Shown piece after piece: positions 17,013 to 24,768 of a DNA stretch of 64,000 nucleotides. The number at the start of each line of letters is the position of its first letter. Positions within the stretch are counted from its first letter, which is position 1. This stretch comes from UBA1479 sp002706405 (GTDB lineage Bacteria > Pseudomonadota > Alphaproteobacteria > Rhodospirillales > Casp-alpha2), in contig CAXATO010000005.1 in assembly GCA_963972255.1 (NCBI GenBank), positions 175,040 to 239,039 on the forward strand. The letters are read 5' to 3'. Made by a program: the position numbers and the translations under genes. The notes beneath the pieces are model-generated. The model was given only the letters and a program-made list of their open reading frames with translations. It did no database searches and was not told the DNA's origin.

Positions 17013-18170
17013 TCAGCCCTTGTTGGCCGCTTCGGCGCGTTCCAGCACCCCCTTCAACAGCTTGAAGGCGATGGGCGCCATGGCCACCAGGAAGATTACC
17101 CGCACCATGTGGTGGACGGACACGAAGGCCACGTCGATGCCGAGCGACAGGCTGATCAGGGTCATTTCCGCAAGGCCGCCGGGCGCGAAGGCGAGCCACA
17201 GCGTGTTCACCGGCAGGCCGGTGAAATAACTGACGGTCCAGGCCCCGGCATAGGCCGCCCCCAGCATGAAGGTGGTGATGCCCGCCGCCTGGACCATGGT
17301 GCCGAACATTTCACGCAGGGAAATCCCCAGGAAGCGACAGCCGATCGAGGCGCCGATCACGACCTGGGCCAGGGCGACGATCTCCTGCGGCGGGCGGGCC
17401 TCGGTCAGGCCCGACATGTGGACGATGGCCGACACCAGGGTCGGTCCCAGAAGCTGTGCCGCGGGAAACCGCAGGCGCCGCGCCACGTAATACCCGACCA
17501 CGGCACAGGCGACGAGGATCGCCGCGTCCTTGAGCCGAATGTCGGCCATGTTGCCGAGGGCGCCCATGTTGCCCGGCTGATAGCCCTCGAAGAACTTGAA
17601 CCAGAAGGGAATGACCAGCACCGTCAGCATGATGCGGACGGAGTGGTTGAGGGAAATCTTGCGGTCGTCGGCACCCATGGCCTCGCCCAGCAGCGCCATT
17701 TCCCCGAACCCGCCCGGCGAGGCCGAGAAATAGGACGTCGCCGCGTCCCATTTGGCGACCCGGACCAGGTAGTAGGACACCATCGCCGTGATGCCCAGCG
17801 CATAGACCAGCAGCATGGACAGCGAGGCCACCCATTCCGAGGCATGGCGGATCGCTTCCGGTGTGAATCCGGCCCCCAGCATCACGCCCAGCACCGGCAC
17901 CATGTAAAGGCGCAGGCGCTTCGGCCGCACCAGGGGGGCGCCCGACAAGGACGCGATCACGGTGAATACCAGGGCCCCGATCATCCAGGGCAGCGGCATA
18001 TGCAGTTCATGAAACAGAATGCCGCCGGCTCCGCCCAGGCCCAGGGTCAGGAGCATGCGCAGCGGGCGGGTTTTCGGATTGCCTTCCGTTTCCGGGCCGG
18101 GGCCGGTGCTTTCCGGGTCGTTTTCTGTGTCGTCTGGGGCGGGGGTGGCGGCTTTGTCGTCAGTGGTCAC
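17013..18170 (-). CDS. AbrB-family integral membrane protein
   Basis: 385 residues with about ten hydrophobic segments. The tail of the N-terminus (residues 1-35) is acidic and Pro/Thr-rich. Two homologous halves each carry a Gly-rich loop: SPGGFGEMALLG and APGGLAEMTLIS, the internal duplication typical of the AbrB family, once annotated as ammonia monooxygenase. The family is thought to include transporters, but the substrate is unknown. The GTG start overlaps the nadK stop by four bases (GTGA), so translation is coupled to nadK. Confidence 0.85.
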   Translation of the reverse strand: MTTDDKAATPAPDDTENDPESTGPGPETEGNPKTRPLRMLLTLGLGGAGGILFHELHMPLPWMIGALVFTVIASLSGAPLVRPKRLRLYMVPVLGVMLGAGFTPEAIRHASEWVASLSMLLVYALGITAMVSYYLVRVAKWDAATSYFSASPGGFGEMALLGEAMGADDRKISLNHSVRIMLTVLVIPFWFKFFEGYQPGNMGALGNMADIRLKDAAILVACAVVGYYVARRLRFPAAQLLGPTLVSAIVHMSGLTEARPPQEIVALAQVVIGASIGCRFLGISLREMFGTMVQAAGITTFMLGAAYAGAWTVSYFTGLPVNTLWLAFAPGGLAEMTLISLSLGIDVAFVSVHHMVRVIFLVAMAPIAFKLLKGVLERAEAANKG

Positions 18171-18946
18171 GGTTCGAACTGCTCCTTGAGGATACGTTCC
18201 TCCAGGTTATGTTCGGGATCGAACAGGAGATTGAGGCGATGGGACTGGTCCTGATGGATTTCCACCCGCCTGACGTCGCGCACTTCGGTGTAGTCGGCGG
18301 TCGCGCTGACCGGCCGCAATTCGGGCTGCAGGATTTCGAACGCGATCTCCGCCTTTCGGGGCAGCAGGGCCCCGCGCCAGCGCCGGGGCCGGAATGCGGA
18401 AATGGGGGTCAGCGCCAGAAGATTGGCGCCCATGGGAATGATCGGGCCGTGGGCCGACAGGTTATAGGCGGTGGAGCCGGCGGGCGTGGCGACCAGCACG
18501 CCGTCGCAGATCATTTCATCCAGGCGGGCGACACCGTCGATGAAGATGCGGATTTTCGCGGCCATGCGCGCTTCCCGCAGCAATGAGACCTCGTTGATGG
18601 CCAGCGCCGTGGTCGTGGCGCCGTTGACGTCCGTGGCGGTCATCTTCAGGGGGCGCAGGCCCACGGACTGGGCGCGGGCGATGCGCTCCGGCAGGTTCTC
18701 TGCCGCGTACTCGTTCATCAGAAAGCCGACCGTGCCCCGGTTCATGCCGTAGATGGGTGTGCCGCTGCCGATGGCGCCGTGCAGGCTTTCCAGCATGAAA
18801 CCGTCACCGCCCAAGGCGACGATGACATCGGCGTCTTCGGTCGGGATGTTGCCGTAGCGATGGGCCAGATGCCTGAGGGCTTCCTGGGCTTCCGGCTGCT
18901 TCGCGGCAACGAAGGCAATTTTCGAGACGGGATGGACGTCGGTCAT
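18167..18946 (-). CDS. nadK: NAD kinase
   Basis: 259 residues. NAD kinase phosphorylates NAD+ to NADP+ using ATP or polyphosphate. The GGDG motif (VIVALGGDGFMLESLH) holds the catalytic Asp. Other family blocks are YGMNRGTVGFLMNEY, INEVSLLREAR and ICDGVLVATPAGSTAYN. It begins at ATG 18946 and overlaps the downstream AbrB-type gene by four bases. Confidence 0.93.
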   Translation of the reverse strand: MTDVHPVSKIAFVAAKQPEAQEALRHLAHRYGNIPTEDADVIVALGGDGFMLESLHGAIGSGTPIYGMNRGTVGFLMNEYAAENLPERIARAQSVGLRPLKMTATDVNGATTTALAINEVSLLREARMAAKIRIFIDGVARLDEMICDGVLVATPAGSTAYNLSAHGPIIPMGANLLALTPISAFRPRRWRGALLPRKAEIAFEILQPELRPVSATADYTEVRDVRRVEIHQDQSHRLNLLFDPEHNLEERILKEQFEP

Positions 18947-18970
18947 GGCGGTCTTTGAAAAATCAGGGAA

Positions 18971-19007
18971 CTTTCCGCAACTTAGCCGCTTAAGTGTGGT
19001 TGCGGAA
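18971..19007. promoter_or_regulatory. Nested inverted repeats between nadK and the TetR gene
   Basis: TTCCGCAAC (18973-18981) and GTTGCGGAA (18999-19007) form a perfect 9-bp inverted repeat with 17-base spacing. Inside it ACTTA (18980-18984) pairs with TAAGT (18991-18995). The element lies 29 bases before the TetR start codon and 27 after the nadK start, an ideal place for an autoregulatory TetR operator that could also affect nadK. Confidence 0.5.
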
Positions 19008-19035
19008 GCCTCGCGGTAAATTCATACTTCACGGT

Positions 19036-19644
19036 ATGTCTCGCGCCTATAAACCCGACGAAACCCGGCGGCAGATCCTTGATGCCGCCTATGGGGTCAT
19101 TCACCGCCACGGCTTCCAGGCTGCGGGGCTGACCGACATCCTGGCCCTGACCGGCGTCACCAAGGGGGCGATGTATCACCACTTCCCCAACAAGATGGCG
19201 CTCGGTTACGCCGTGGTGGACGAAAAGGTGAAGGTCTATCTCGAGGATTGGTGGCTCACGCCCCTGGATGCCGAGGGCGACGACGATCCGCTCGCCGCCA
19301 TTGCCCGCACGATCCAGGACAACATGACCGAGCGCGTGCCGGACATTCACCTGCTGGGCTGCCCGCTCAACAATCTGGCCCAGGAGATGGCCCCCATCGA
19401 CGGCGGCTTTCGGCAACGGGTGGAGGAACTGTATCGCGCCTGGCGCCGGCGCCTGTCCCGCGCCCTGACGCGCGGCCAGCATTCGGGCAAGGTCAACGCG
19501 AGCGCCGATACGGACGAGGCCGCGACCCTGATCGTCGCCGCCATCCAGGGCGCGTTCAGCCAGACCAAGTCGGCGCAATCCATGGCGCCGTTCCATGACT
19601 GCATGGCCGGACTGAACCGGTATTTGATGGGGCTGAGGGCATAA
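19036..19644 (+). CDS. TetR-family transcriptional regulator
   Basis: 202 residues. The N-terminal TetR helix-turn-helix is clear (RRQILDAAYGVIHRHGFQ, then LTGVTKGAMYHHFPNK). The C-terminal domain has CPLNNLAQEMAPIDGGFR and KSAQSMAPFHDCMAGLNRYL, matching the TetR_C group often linked to efflux or fatty-acid genes. The ATG at 19036 matches the family N-terminus; the upstream GTG at 18994 would add 14 unaligned residues. It is divergent from nadK with a nested inverted repeat between. Effector unknown. Confidence 0.9.
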   Translation: MSRAYKPDETRRQILDAAYGVIHRHGFQAAGLTDILALTGVTKGAMYHHFPNKMALGYAVVDEKVKVYLEDWWLTPLDAEGDDDPLAAIARTIQDNMTERVPDIHLLGCPLNNLAQEMAPIDGGFRQRVEELYRAWRRRLSRALTRGQHSGKVNASADTDEAATLIVAAIQGAFSQTKSAQSMAPFHDCMAGLNRYLMGLRA

Positions 19645-19665
19645 GAAAAAATATGGCGCCGGGGG

Positions 19666-19694
19666 TTGCAGGGCAATTTAGACATGCCTAATTC
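19666..19694 (+). promoter_or_regulatory. Candidate sigma-70 promoter of the micro-gene
   Basis: TTGCAG (19666-19671) and TAATTC (19689-19694) are separated by 17 bases and head an AT-rich block running to 19744. A leader hairpin GCATC / GATGC (19705-19721) follows. The inferred transcript would run from near 19702 to the terminator at 19878. Confidence 0.45.
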
Positions 19695-19744
19695 TTTTGA
19701 TGTGGCATCAATTTTAGATGCAAATTTAAATTTAGGAGAAAATC

Positions 19745-19834
19745 ATGTCTGGGAAACCTGTGCCCAATGGACCAAGTCAAACCGGCAACCCCTCTGGTGG
19801 CGGGCGAGGAAACAACCCGCCCAAGGGGAAATAG
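19745..19834 (+). CDS. Micro-protein, 29 aa, Gly/Pro/Asn-rich and basic
   Basis: ATG at 19745 is preceded by TAGGAGAAAATC, an excellent ribosome binding site, and the frame ends at TAG 19832-19834. The product begins MSGKPVPNGPSQTG and ends GGGRGNNPPKGK: net positive, Gly/Pro/Asn-rich, no hydrophobic helix, probably disordered. A candidate promoter lies upstream and a strong intrinsic terminator 13 bases downstream, so the whole transcription unit is about 175 bases. It is a stand-alone short gene or a dual-function small RNA. No family is recognised. A longer overlapping frame starting at 19684 lacks a ribosome binding site and would begin upstream of the inferred transcript. Confidence 0.6.
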   Translation: MSGKPVPNGPSQTGNPSGGGRGNNPPKGK

Positions 19835-19846
19835 ATCAGCATTGGG

Positions 19847-19878
19847 AAAGGCCGCCGAACTGGCGGTCTTTCTTTTTT
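19847..19878 (+). terminator. Intrinsic terminator of the micro-gene
   Basis: AAAGGCCGCC (19847-19856), loop GAACT, then GGCGGTCTTT (19862-19871) pair over ten positions with one G-T pair, followed by C and six T. It is a textbook Rho-independent terminator on the plus strand. Confidence 0.85.
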
Positions 19879-19959
19879 GGTGCGAAGGCCCAACGAATCG
19901 ATTTCCGATTATCGTTGCCCACGCCATGTAGGGAGCCAAAGGAAAGTTGGTGCCCTCCG

Positions 19960-21186
19960 TTATTCCGCCGCCTTGGCCAGGGCCTGTTCCTTGCGGCGGA
20001 CGCTGCGCAGCCAGAGGGCCGAGAGCAGGATCACCAGGATCACCGGCAGCATGGCGTAGTTGACCCAGGCCCAGCCGAAGTAGTGATAGACGCTGCCGGC
20101 CATCAGTGAGGAAATGGCCAAGCCCGTGAACAGCAGGAAGTCGTTCATGCCTTGCACCTTGGCGCGTTCGGCCGGGCTATGGACCTCGGTGATCAGGATC
20201 GTTCCGCCGGTAAAGGTGAAGTTCCAGCCGATGCCGAGCAGGATCAGCGCCGTGAGGAAATGGATGAAGGACACCCCGTTCAAAGCGACAAGGACGGAAC
20301 TGAGGAGAATGGCCGCGCCCGTGGCGATGATGCGCACGACGCCGAACCGGCGAATCAGATGGCCGGTCAGGAACCCGGGGAGGAACATGCCGACCACATG
20401 CCATTGGATCACCAGTTTGATGTTCTCGTGGCTAAAGACGACGGTCTTGAGCGTGCCCATGGTCACCGGCGTGACGACCATCAGGAAGTTCATCACCACA
20501 TAGCCGAACAGGGCCGCGATCAGGGCGACGATGAAGGTCGGCGACTTCATGATTGTCCACAGCGGCCGGCCCGTATCGGCGTATTCCTGCTTCGTCAGCC
20601 GGGGGATTTGCGCGAACAGGATGATGACGCCGGACAGAGCCGTGAATACGGCCAGCATCCAAAACGCGCCCTGGAACGGCACGTCCGTTATCCAATGCTT
20701 GGCGTAAAGAGCCGTTTCGGGACCCATGAAGGCGCCGATGACGCTCATCGCGATGACGATGGAAACGTTCCGTTCCTTCAGATGATCCGGCGAAACCTCG
20801 GCCGCGGCAAAGCGGTATTGCTGGGCGAAGCCCGTGTAGACGCCGGCGATCAGCAGGCCGACGTTGAACAGAAGGAAGCTGTCCAGGGCGATGGCCTGGG
20901 CGGCGATCACGGCGCCGATCGTGCCGACCGCCGAGCCGAAGGCAAAGCCCCAGCGCCGTCCCCAGACCCGCATCAGGAACGCGGCCGGCAGGGTGCCGAC
21001 CGAGGTGCCGATCAGCATCATGGTGATGGGGGCGGTGGCAAGGGACAGGTTCTCGCCCAACATGGAAATCGCGACCAGTGTGGCGGCGAAGAACGTCAGG
21101 GTGCGGCCGCAGAAAAACAGCGCTTGGCAGATTGCGAGAACGAATAGGTTTTTCGTGCTGTGGCGGGCGTGGTCGGGCGTGGTCAT
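19960..21186 (-). CDS. MFS transporter
   Basis: About 408 residues with twelve hydrophobic segments, the major facilitator layout. The loop between helices 2 and 3 reads MRVWGRRWGFAFGS, a relaxed version of the MFS motif A. Central loop residues (IPRLTKQEYADTG) and a second half beginning IMKSPTFIVALIAALFGY are clear. Substrate unknown; some relatives are annotated as riboflavin or nitrate-type carriers, but I cannot decide. ATG 21186 (MTTPDHARHS) fits the family; the frame extends to 21219. Confidence 0.85.
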   Translation of the reverse strand: MTTPDHARHSTKNLFVLAICQALFFCGRTLTFFAATLVAISMLGENLSLATAPITMMLIGTSVGTLPAAFLMRVWGRRWGFAFGSAVGTIGAVIAAQAIALDSFLLFNVGLLIAGVYTGFAQQYRFAAAEVSPDHLKERNVSIVIAMSVIGAFMGPETALYAKHWITDVPFQGAFWMLAVFTALSGVIILFAQIPRLTKQEYADTGRPLWTIMKSPTFIVALIAALFGYVVMNFLMVVTPVTMGTLKTVVFSHENIKLVIQWHVVGMFLPGFLTGHLIRRFGVVRIIATGAAILLSSVLVALNGVSFIHFLTALILLGIGWNFTFTGGTILITEVHSPAERAKVQGMNDFLLFTGLAISSLMAGSVYHYFGWAWVNYAMLPVILVILLSALWLRSVRRKEQALAKAAE

Positions 21187-21227
21187 CGAACAGCTATAGG
21201 CAAACCGGTCGGCCCGCACAAGCGCGC

Positions 21228-22103
21228 CTATACCGGCCGTTCACCGATCACCGTCGTGCGTTCCATGTAGCGGTCGGCGGAATAATCCGACACGGCGTAA
21301 TGCATCAGCGTGCGGTTGTCCCAGACCAGAAGGTCGTGGGGCTGCCAGGCATGGCGGTAGAGGAATTCCGGCTGCGTCGCGTGCCTGTACAGGTGATCCA
21401 GGATCGGGCGGCTTTCTTCCACCGTGAAGCCTTCGATATGCGAGGTGAAGCCCGGGTTCACGTAAAGTGACTTGCGCCCCGTGTCCGCATGGGTGCGCAC
21501 GATGGGGTGGAGGCACTGATTGGCGCCGTCGAAATCCTTGTCGATGACGACGGGCTTGGCGTATTGCGTCGCCGCCGCGACGGCGAAATCGTGCACGGCG
21601 TTGAGGCCCGCGAGCATCGCCTTCATGCCGTCGGACAGGGCGTCGTAGGCAGCCGCCATGTCGGCGAAAATGGTGTCGCCGCCGTATGGCGGGATCTGGA
21701 TGGCATAAAGAACCGAGGCCATGGCCGGGCGGTCGCGGAACGACACGTCCGAATGCCAATAGGTGCCCGCACCCTTGCGGCCCGTGGGCTGGCCCTTGTC
21801 ATCGACCTTGTTGGAGACCCGGTAGATCTGCGGGTAATCGGGATGCAGATAGCGCGACACCGTGTCCTGCAGGGGCGGCTGGCCTTCGTCATGGAACAGG
21901 GGGCCGAAGCGGCGGGAAAAGTCGATGTGTTGCTGCTGGTCGATGGACTGATCGCGGATCACCATCAAGCCGCCGGCTTCCTGCCAGGCCTGGCGGATTT
22001 CGCCGAACAGATTGTCGCCGTTGCCGCCGGACAGGTCCCGGCCCACGTCGACGCCGGTGATCTCGACGCCCAGGGTGCCGAGGGGTTTCTTCTGGATGGT
22101 CAT
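21228..22103 (-). CDS. TauD/TfdA-family Fe(II)/2-oxoglutarate dioxygenase
   Basis: 291 residues. The iron-binding facial triad is visible as H-x-D in TYWHSDVSF and a distal His in NRTLMHYAVSDY. The 2-oxoglutarate-binding Arg is in RYMERTTVIG. It would hydroxylate a small substrate such as taurine, a sulfonate or an aryloxyalkanoate using 2-oxoglutarate and oxygen. A divergent IclR-type regulator and a neighbouring MFS transporter suggest a small catabolic unit. The ATG at 22103 follows AAGGGAAC. Confidence 0.9.
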   Translation of the reverse strand: MTIQKKPLGTLGVEITGVDVGRDLSGGNGDNLFGEIRQAWQEAGGLMVIRDQSIDQQQHIDFSRRFGPLFHDEGQPPLQDTVSRYLHPDYPQIYRVSNKVDDKGQPTGRKGAGTYWHSDVSFRDRPAMASVLYAIQIPPYGGDTIFADMAAAYDALSDGMKAMLAGLNAVHDFAVAAATQYAKPVVIDKDFDGANQCLHPIVRTHADTGRKSLYVNPGFTSHIEGFTVEESRPILDHLYRHATQPEFLYRHAWQPHDLLVWDNRTLMHYAVSDYSADRYMERTTVIGERPV

Positions 22104-22187
22104 GGTTATGTGTTCCCTTGGATGTCTCCGCCCTTTGGGCGGTATTTTCCGTTACTTGAAAAATGATCCAGGCCCGGTTATTTGTAA

Positions 22188-22214
22188 ATGAAACCGCATT
22201 TCATCTGTTGAAAT
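22188..22214. promoter_or_regulatory. Overlapping palindromes, candidate IclR operator
   Basis: ATGAAA-CCGCA-TTTCAT (22188-22204) shares its right arm with ATTTCA-TCTGT-TGAAAT (22198-22214). The result is three alternating TGAAA/TTTCA half-sites with equal five-base spacers, between the dioxygenase and the divergent IclR gene. IclR regulators commonly bind short palindromes with such half-sites. Confidence 0.55.
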
Positions 22215-22281
22215 ATCCGACTGTCGCGGTGTTCAACTGCCGGGCCGCAAGCCGCCGCCCGGAACCGAAAAGGAACCACCC

Positions 22282-23070
22282 ATGGGGTCGTACAAGCCGG
22301 TGAACGCGGCCCTTCGCGGGTTGGACGTTCTGGCCGCCGTGAACAAGCTGAAGGGCAAGGCGACCATCGGCGAACTGCACCGGGAAACCAGCCTGGACAA
22401 GGCGACCATCGTGCGCATGCTGGAAACCCTCATGCATGCGGGCTTCGTCGTGCGGGACGAACATCACACGGCCTATGAGGTGACGGGAAAGACCCTGCTG
22501 CTCTGTTCGGGATACGACCGCCACCGCGCCGTTGGGCGGATCGTCGGCCCCATCATCGCGGCGTTCCGCAACCGTTTCGGTTGGCCGTCGGACGTGGCCA
22601 TCTTCGACCATGACGCCATGGTGCTGATTGAATCGTCGCGGGATACGGGCTCAATCCTGGTCAACCGGCTACCGGGCTATCGCGCGCCGATGCTGGGGAC
22701 CAGCCTGGGTCTGGCCTATCTCGCTTTCGCCAGCGACGACGAACGCGAGGAGGTCCTCGAGCGTGTCACGGCCATGCCCGCCGTGTGGAACGAGATCGCC
22801 CGCGACCGCGAAAAGGCCGAGTGCTACCTTGCCGGCATCCGCGATCAGGGATACGCCACCATGCACGATGAATATTCGCGCACGGAATACGGCCGGCGCA
22901 TTTCCACCATCGGCGTGCCGATCCTGGTCGGCGGGCGCTCCGTCGCCGCCATGAACGTGCTTTACCTGAAAAGTGCCCTGCCCGTGGACGAGGCGGTCAA
23001 GACCATGGTCGACCCCTTGCAGTCCTGCGCCGACGAGATCGCCCGGGCCCTGACGGCGGCGCCCGCTTAG
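22282..23070 (+). CDS. IclR-family transcriptional regulator
   Basis: 262 residues. The N-terminal winged helix-turn-helix (ATIGELHRETSLDKATIVRM) is followed by the IclR effector-binding domain. Key segments are YRAPMLGTSLGLAYLAF and RISTIGVPILVGGRSVAAMN. It probably controls the divergent TauD-type dioxygenase and perhaps the MFS transporter beyond it; the effector would be the dioxygenase substrate or a product. The ATG at 22282 follows AAAGGAACC. Confidence 0.9.
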   Translation: MGSYKPVNAALRGLDVLAAVNKLKGKATIGELHRETSLDKATIVRMLETLMHAGFVVRDEHHTAYEVTGKTLLLCSGYDRHRAVGRIVGPIIAAFRNRFGWPSDVAIFDHDAMVLIESSRDTGSILVNRLPGYRAPMLGTSLGLAYLAFASDDEREEVLERVTAMPAVWNEIARDREKAECYLAGIRDQGYATMHDEYSRTEYGRRISTIGVPILVGGRSVAAMNVLYLKSALPVDEAVKTMVDPLQSCADEIARALTAAPA

Positions 23071-23092
23071 ATCCGACCCCGGCCAACCCGGC

Positions 23093-23443
23093 TCAGCTCT
23101 TGGGCCGAACGGCGTTCATGCAGTCGACGTAAATCTGCTGGGCCTGGCCGCGTTGAACCTCTTCCTCATCCCAGGCCCGTTCGCGGAGCGCGACCAGGGC
23201 CTCGCTACGCTGCGGATCGGTGGAGTCGGCCAGCTGGGTGTTGATCTGCGTGATCGTCTGTTGGCGGGCGGCCTCGATGGCGGCGATAAGCTCGTCCTGG
23301 TCGGCCTTGCATTTGACGGCGGTAATTGAGCCGCTTTCCGCCGTCGCCAGCCACAGCGCCAGCAACAACGCCACCGCAACCAGCGGCACGGGGGCACGTT
23401 TGCGGAGCATCAGATCCCAATCGTATTCCTGCCATCTGGACAT
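23093..23443 (-). CDS. Single-pass membrane protein with coiled-coil domain, unknown function
   Basis: About 116 residues from ATG 23443 (MSRWQEYDWDLMLRKRAPVP). One transmembrane helix (VALLLALWLATA) is followed by a soluble helical region with ADQDELIAAIEAARQQTITQ and a conserved-looking pair of cysteines (KCKADQ near residue 45 and VDCMNAVRP near the end). The frame extends to 23542, but the added residues look non-coding. Probably anchored in the inner membrane with the domain outside. No family recognised. Confidence 0.6.
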   Translation of the reverse strand: MSRWQEYDWDLMLRKRAPVPLVAVALLLALWLATAESGSITAVKCKADQDELIAAIEAARQQTITQINTQLADSTDPQRSEALVALRERAWDEEEVQRGQAQQIYVDCMNAVRPKS

Positions 23444-23519
23444 GGCGAAAACTCTATCGGCCTCTGGACAGCAAAGTAAAGAAAACCACGGAGCCGGTGA
23501 GGAGGCGAGGAAAACAACG

Positions 23520-23541
23520 TGAGAAGGTCGCTTTCTTCTCA
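23520..23541 (-). terminator. Hairpin downstream of moaA
   Basis: TGAGAAG (23520-23526) and CTTCTCA (23535-23541) form a 7-bp stem with an 8-base loop, 31 bases after the moaA stop on the minus strand and followed there by CGTTGTTTTCC. It may be a weak terminator. Confidence 0.35.
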
Positions 23542-23572
23542 TCGTCTCCCTGCTTCAATGATGATGGATTGC

Positions 23573-24571
23573 TTAGCCGCCGGTCACGCTCATGTGGCGG
23601 CCCAAAGCGGGGGCGTCGCCGCGCCGTTCGATGACGAAGTCGTGGCCCTTGGGCTTGCGGCCGATGGCCTCGTCGATGGCGCTTTCCAGCAGGTCGTCGC
23701 CCTCGGAGGCGCGCAGGGGCGCGCGCAGATCGGCGGCATCGTCCTGGCCCAGGCACATGTACAGCGTGCCCGTGCAGGTCAGGCGCACGCGGTTGCAACC
23801 CTCGCAGAAATTATGGGTCAGCGGTGTGATGAAGCCGAGCTTTTGGCCCGTTTCCTCGACCTGGGTATAGCGCGCCGGGCCGCCGGTCTTGAACGGGATG
23901 TCGGTCAGGGTCCAGGCCTTTTCCAGGCGCTCGCGCACCTTGGACAGGGGCAGGTACTGATCCGTGCGGTCCTGATCGATTTCGCCCAAGGGCATGGTTT
24001 CGATCAGGGTCATGTCGAAGCCGTTGGTGCCGCAATAATCGATCATGCGGTCCAATTCGTCTTCGTTGAAATTCTTGAGCGCGACCGTGTTGATCTTCAC
24101 GTGCAGGCCGGCCTTGCGGGCGGCGTCGATGCCGTCCAGCACCTTGTCCAGCTTGCCCCAGCGGGTGATCGCCTCGAACCGGTCGGCATCCAGCGTGTCG
24201 AGCGAGACGTTGATGCGCCGCACCCCGGCGTCGACCAGTTCGTCCGCGAAGCGCGCCAGCTGGGAGCCGTTGGAGGTCAGGGTCAGTTCTTCCAGGTCGC
24301 CGGTCTTCAGATGGCGGCCGAGGGAGCGGATCAGCGACATGATGTTGCGGCGAACCAGCGGCTCGCCCCCGGTCAGGCGCAGCTTCTTCACGCCCTTGCG
24401 CACGAAGGCGGAGCACAGGCGGTCGAGTTCCTCCAGCGACAGGATTTCCGCCTTGGGCAGAAAGGTCATGTCTTCCGCCATGCAGTACACGCAGCGGAAA
24501 TCGCAGCGGTCTGTGACGGAAACGCGGAGGTAGCTTACCGCCCGTCCGAAGGGATCGATCATGCCGGTCAT
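23573..24571 (-). CDS. moaA: GTP 3',8-cyclase (molybdenum cofactor synthesis)
   Basis: 332 residues of the radical SAM family. MoaA converts GTP to 3',8-cyclo-7,8-dihydro-GTP, the first step of molybdopterin synthesis. The N-terminal cluster motif is CDFRCVYCMAED (C-x3-C-x2-C). A C-terminal second cluster is held by CEGCNRVRLTC and a further Cys. It ends SVTGG, the double-Gly tail needed for MoaA activity. It lies at the edge of the formate dehydrogenase island, which needs this cofactor. No other moa gene is in view. Confidence 0.95.
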   Translation of the reverse strand: MTGMIDPFGRAVSYLRVSVTDRCDFRCVYCMAEDMTFLPKAEILSLEELDRLCSAFVRKGVKKLRLTGGEPLVRRNIMSLIRSLGRHLKTGDLEELTLTSNGSQLARFADELVDAGVRRINVSLDTLDADRFEAITRWGKLDKVLDGIDAARKAGLHVKINTVALKNFNEDELDRMIDYCGTNGFDMTLIETMPLGEIDQDRTDQYLPLSKVRERLEKAWTLTDIPFKTGGPARYTQVEETGQKLGFITPLTHNFCEGCNRVRLTCTGTLYMCLGQDDAADLRAPLRASEGDDLLESAIDEAIGRKPKGHDFVIERRGDAPALGRHMSVTGG

Positions 24572-24612
24572 GGGGTCAGCCCAGTTGTATCCTCAAGGTC
24601 GTGTCGCGGCCC

Positions 24613-24734
24613 GATTTTCAAGCCATTGCCGGGGCCGCTTGAAATCCGGCCGCCGATATTCCGTTCAGTCATGTCGCATAAAGATAGTAATGCCAATCGC
24701 CCTTGTCGCCCCCAATTTTCGTGCGGAATTCCGC
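24613..24734. promoter_or_regulatory. Hairpin and 12-bp palindrome upstream of moaA
   Basis: In the 197-base gap between the ferredoxin gene and moaA, TTTCAAGC (24616-24623) pairs with GCTTGAAA (24637-24644), and GCGGAATTCCGC (24723-24734) is a perfect palindrome. A moaA leader often carries a molybdenum-cofactor-sensing RNA in other bacteria, but I cannot match that consensus here, so the role is open. Confidence 0.3.
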
Positions 24735-24768
24735 AGGGTGGAAAGCCGGCGGCAGGGCCGGCCTTGAA

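Noticed and set aside
19666..20109. 147-codon frame overlapping the micro-gene and the MFS gene
   Set aside because: It has a TTG start without a ribosome binding site, reads through the strong terminator at 19847-19878 and runs antisense into the transporter.
24572..24768. Molybdenum-cofactor riboswitch upstream of moaA
   Set aside because: A hairpin is present, but the conserved bases of the known motif could not be matched by eye. A covariance-model search would decide.
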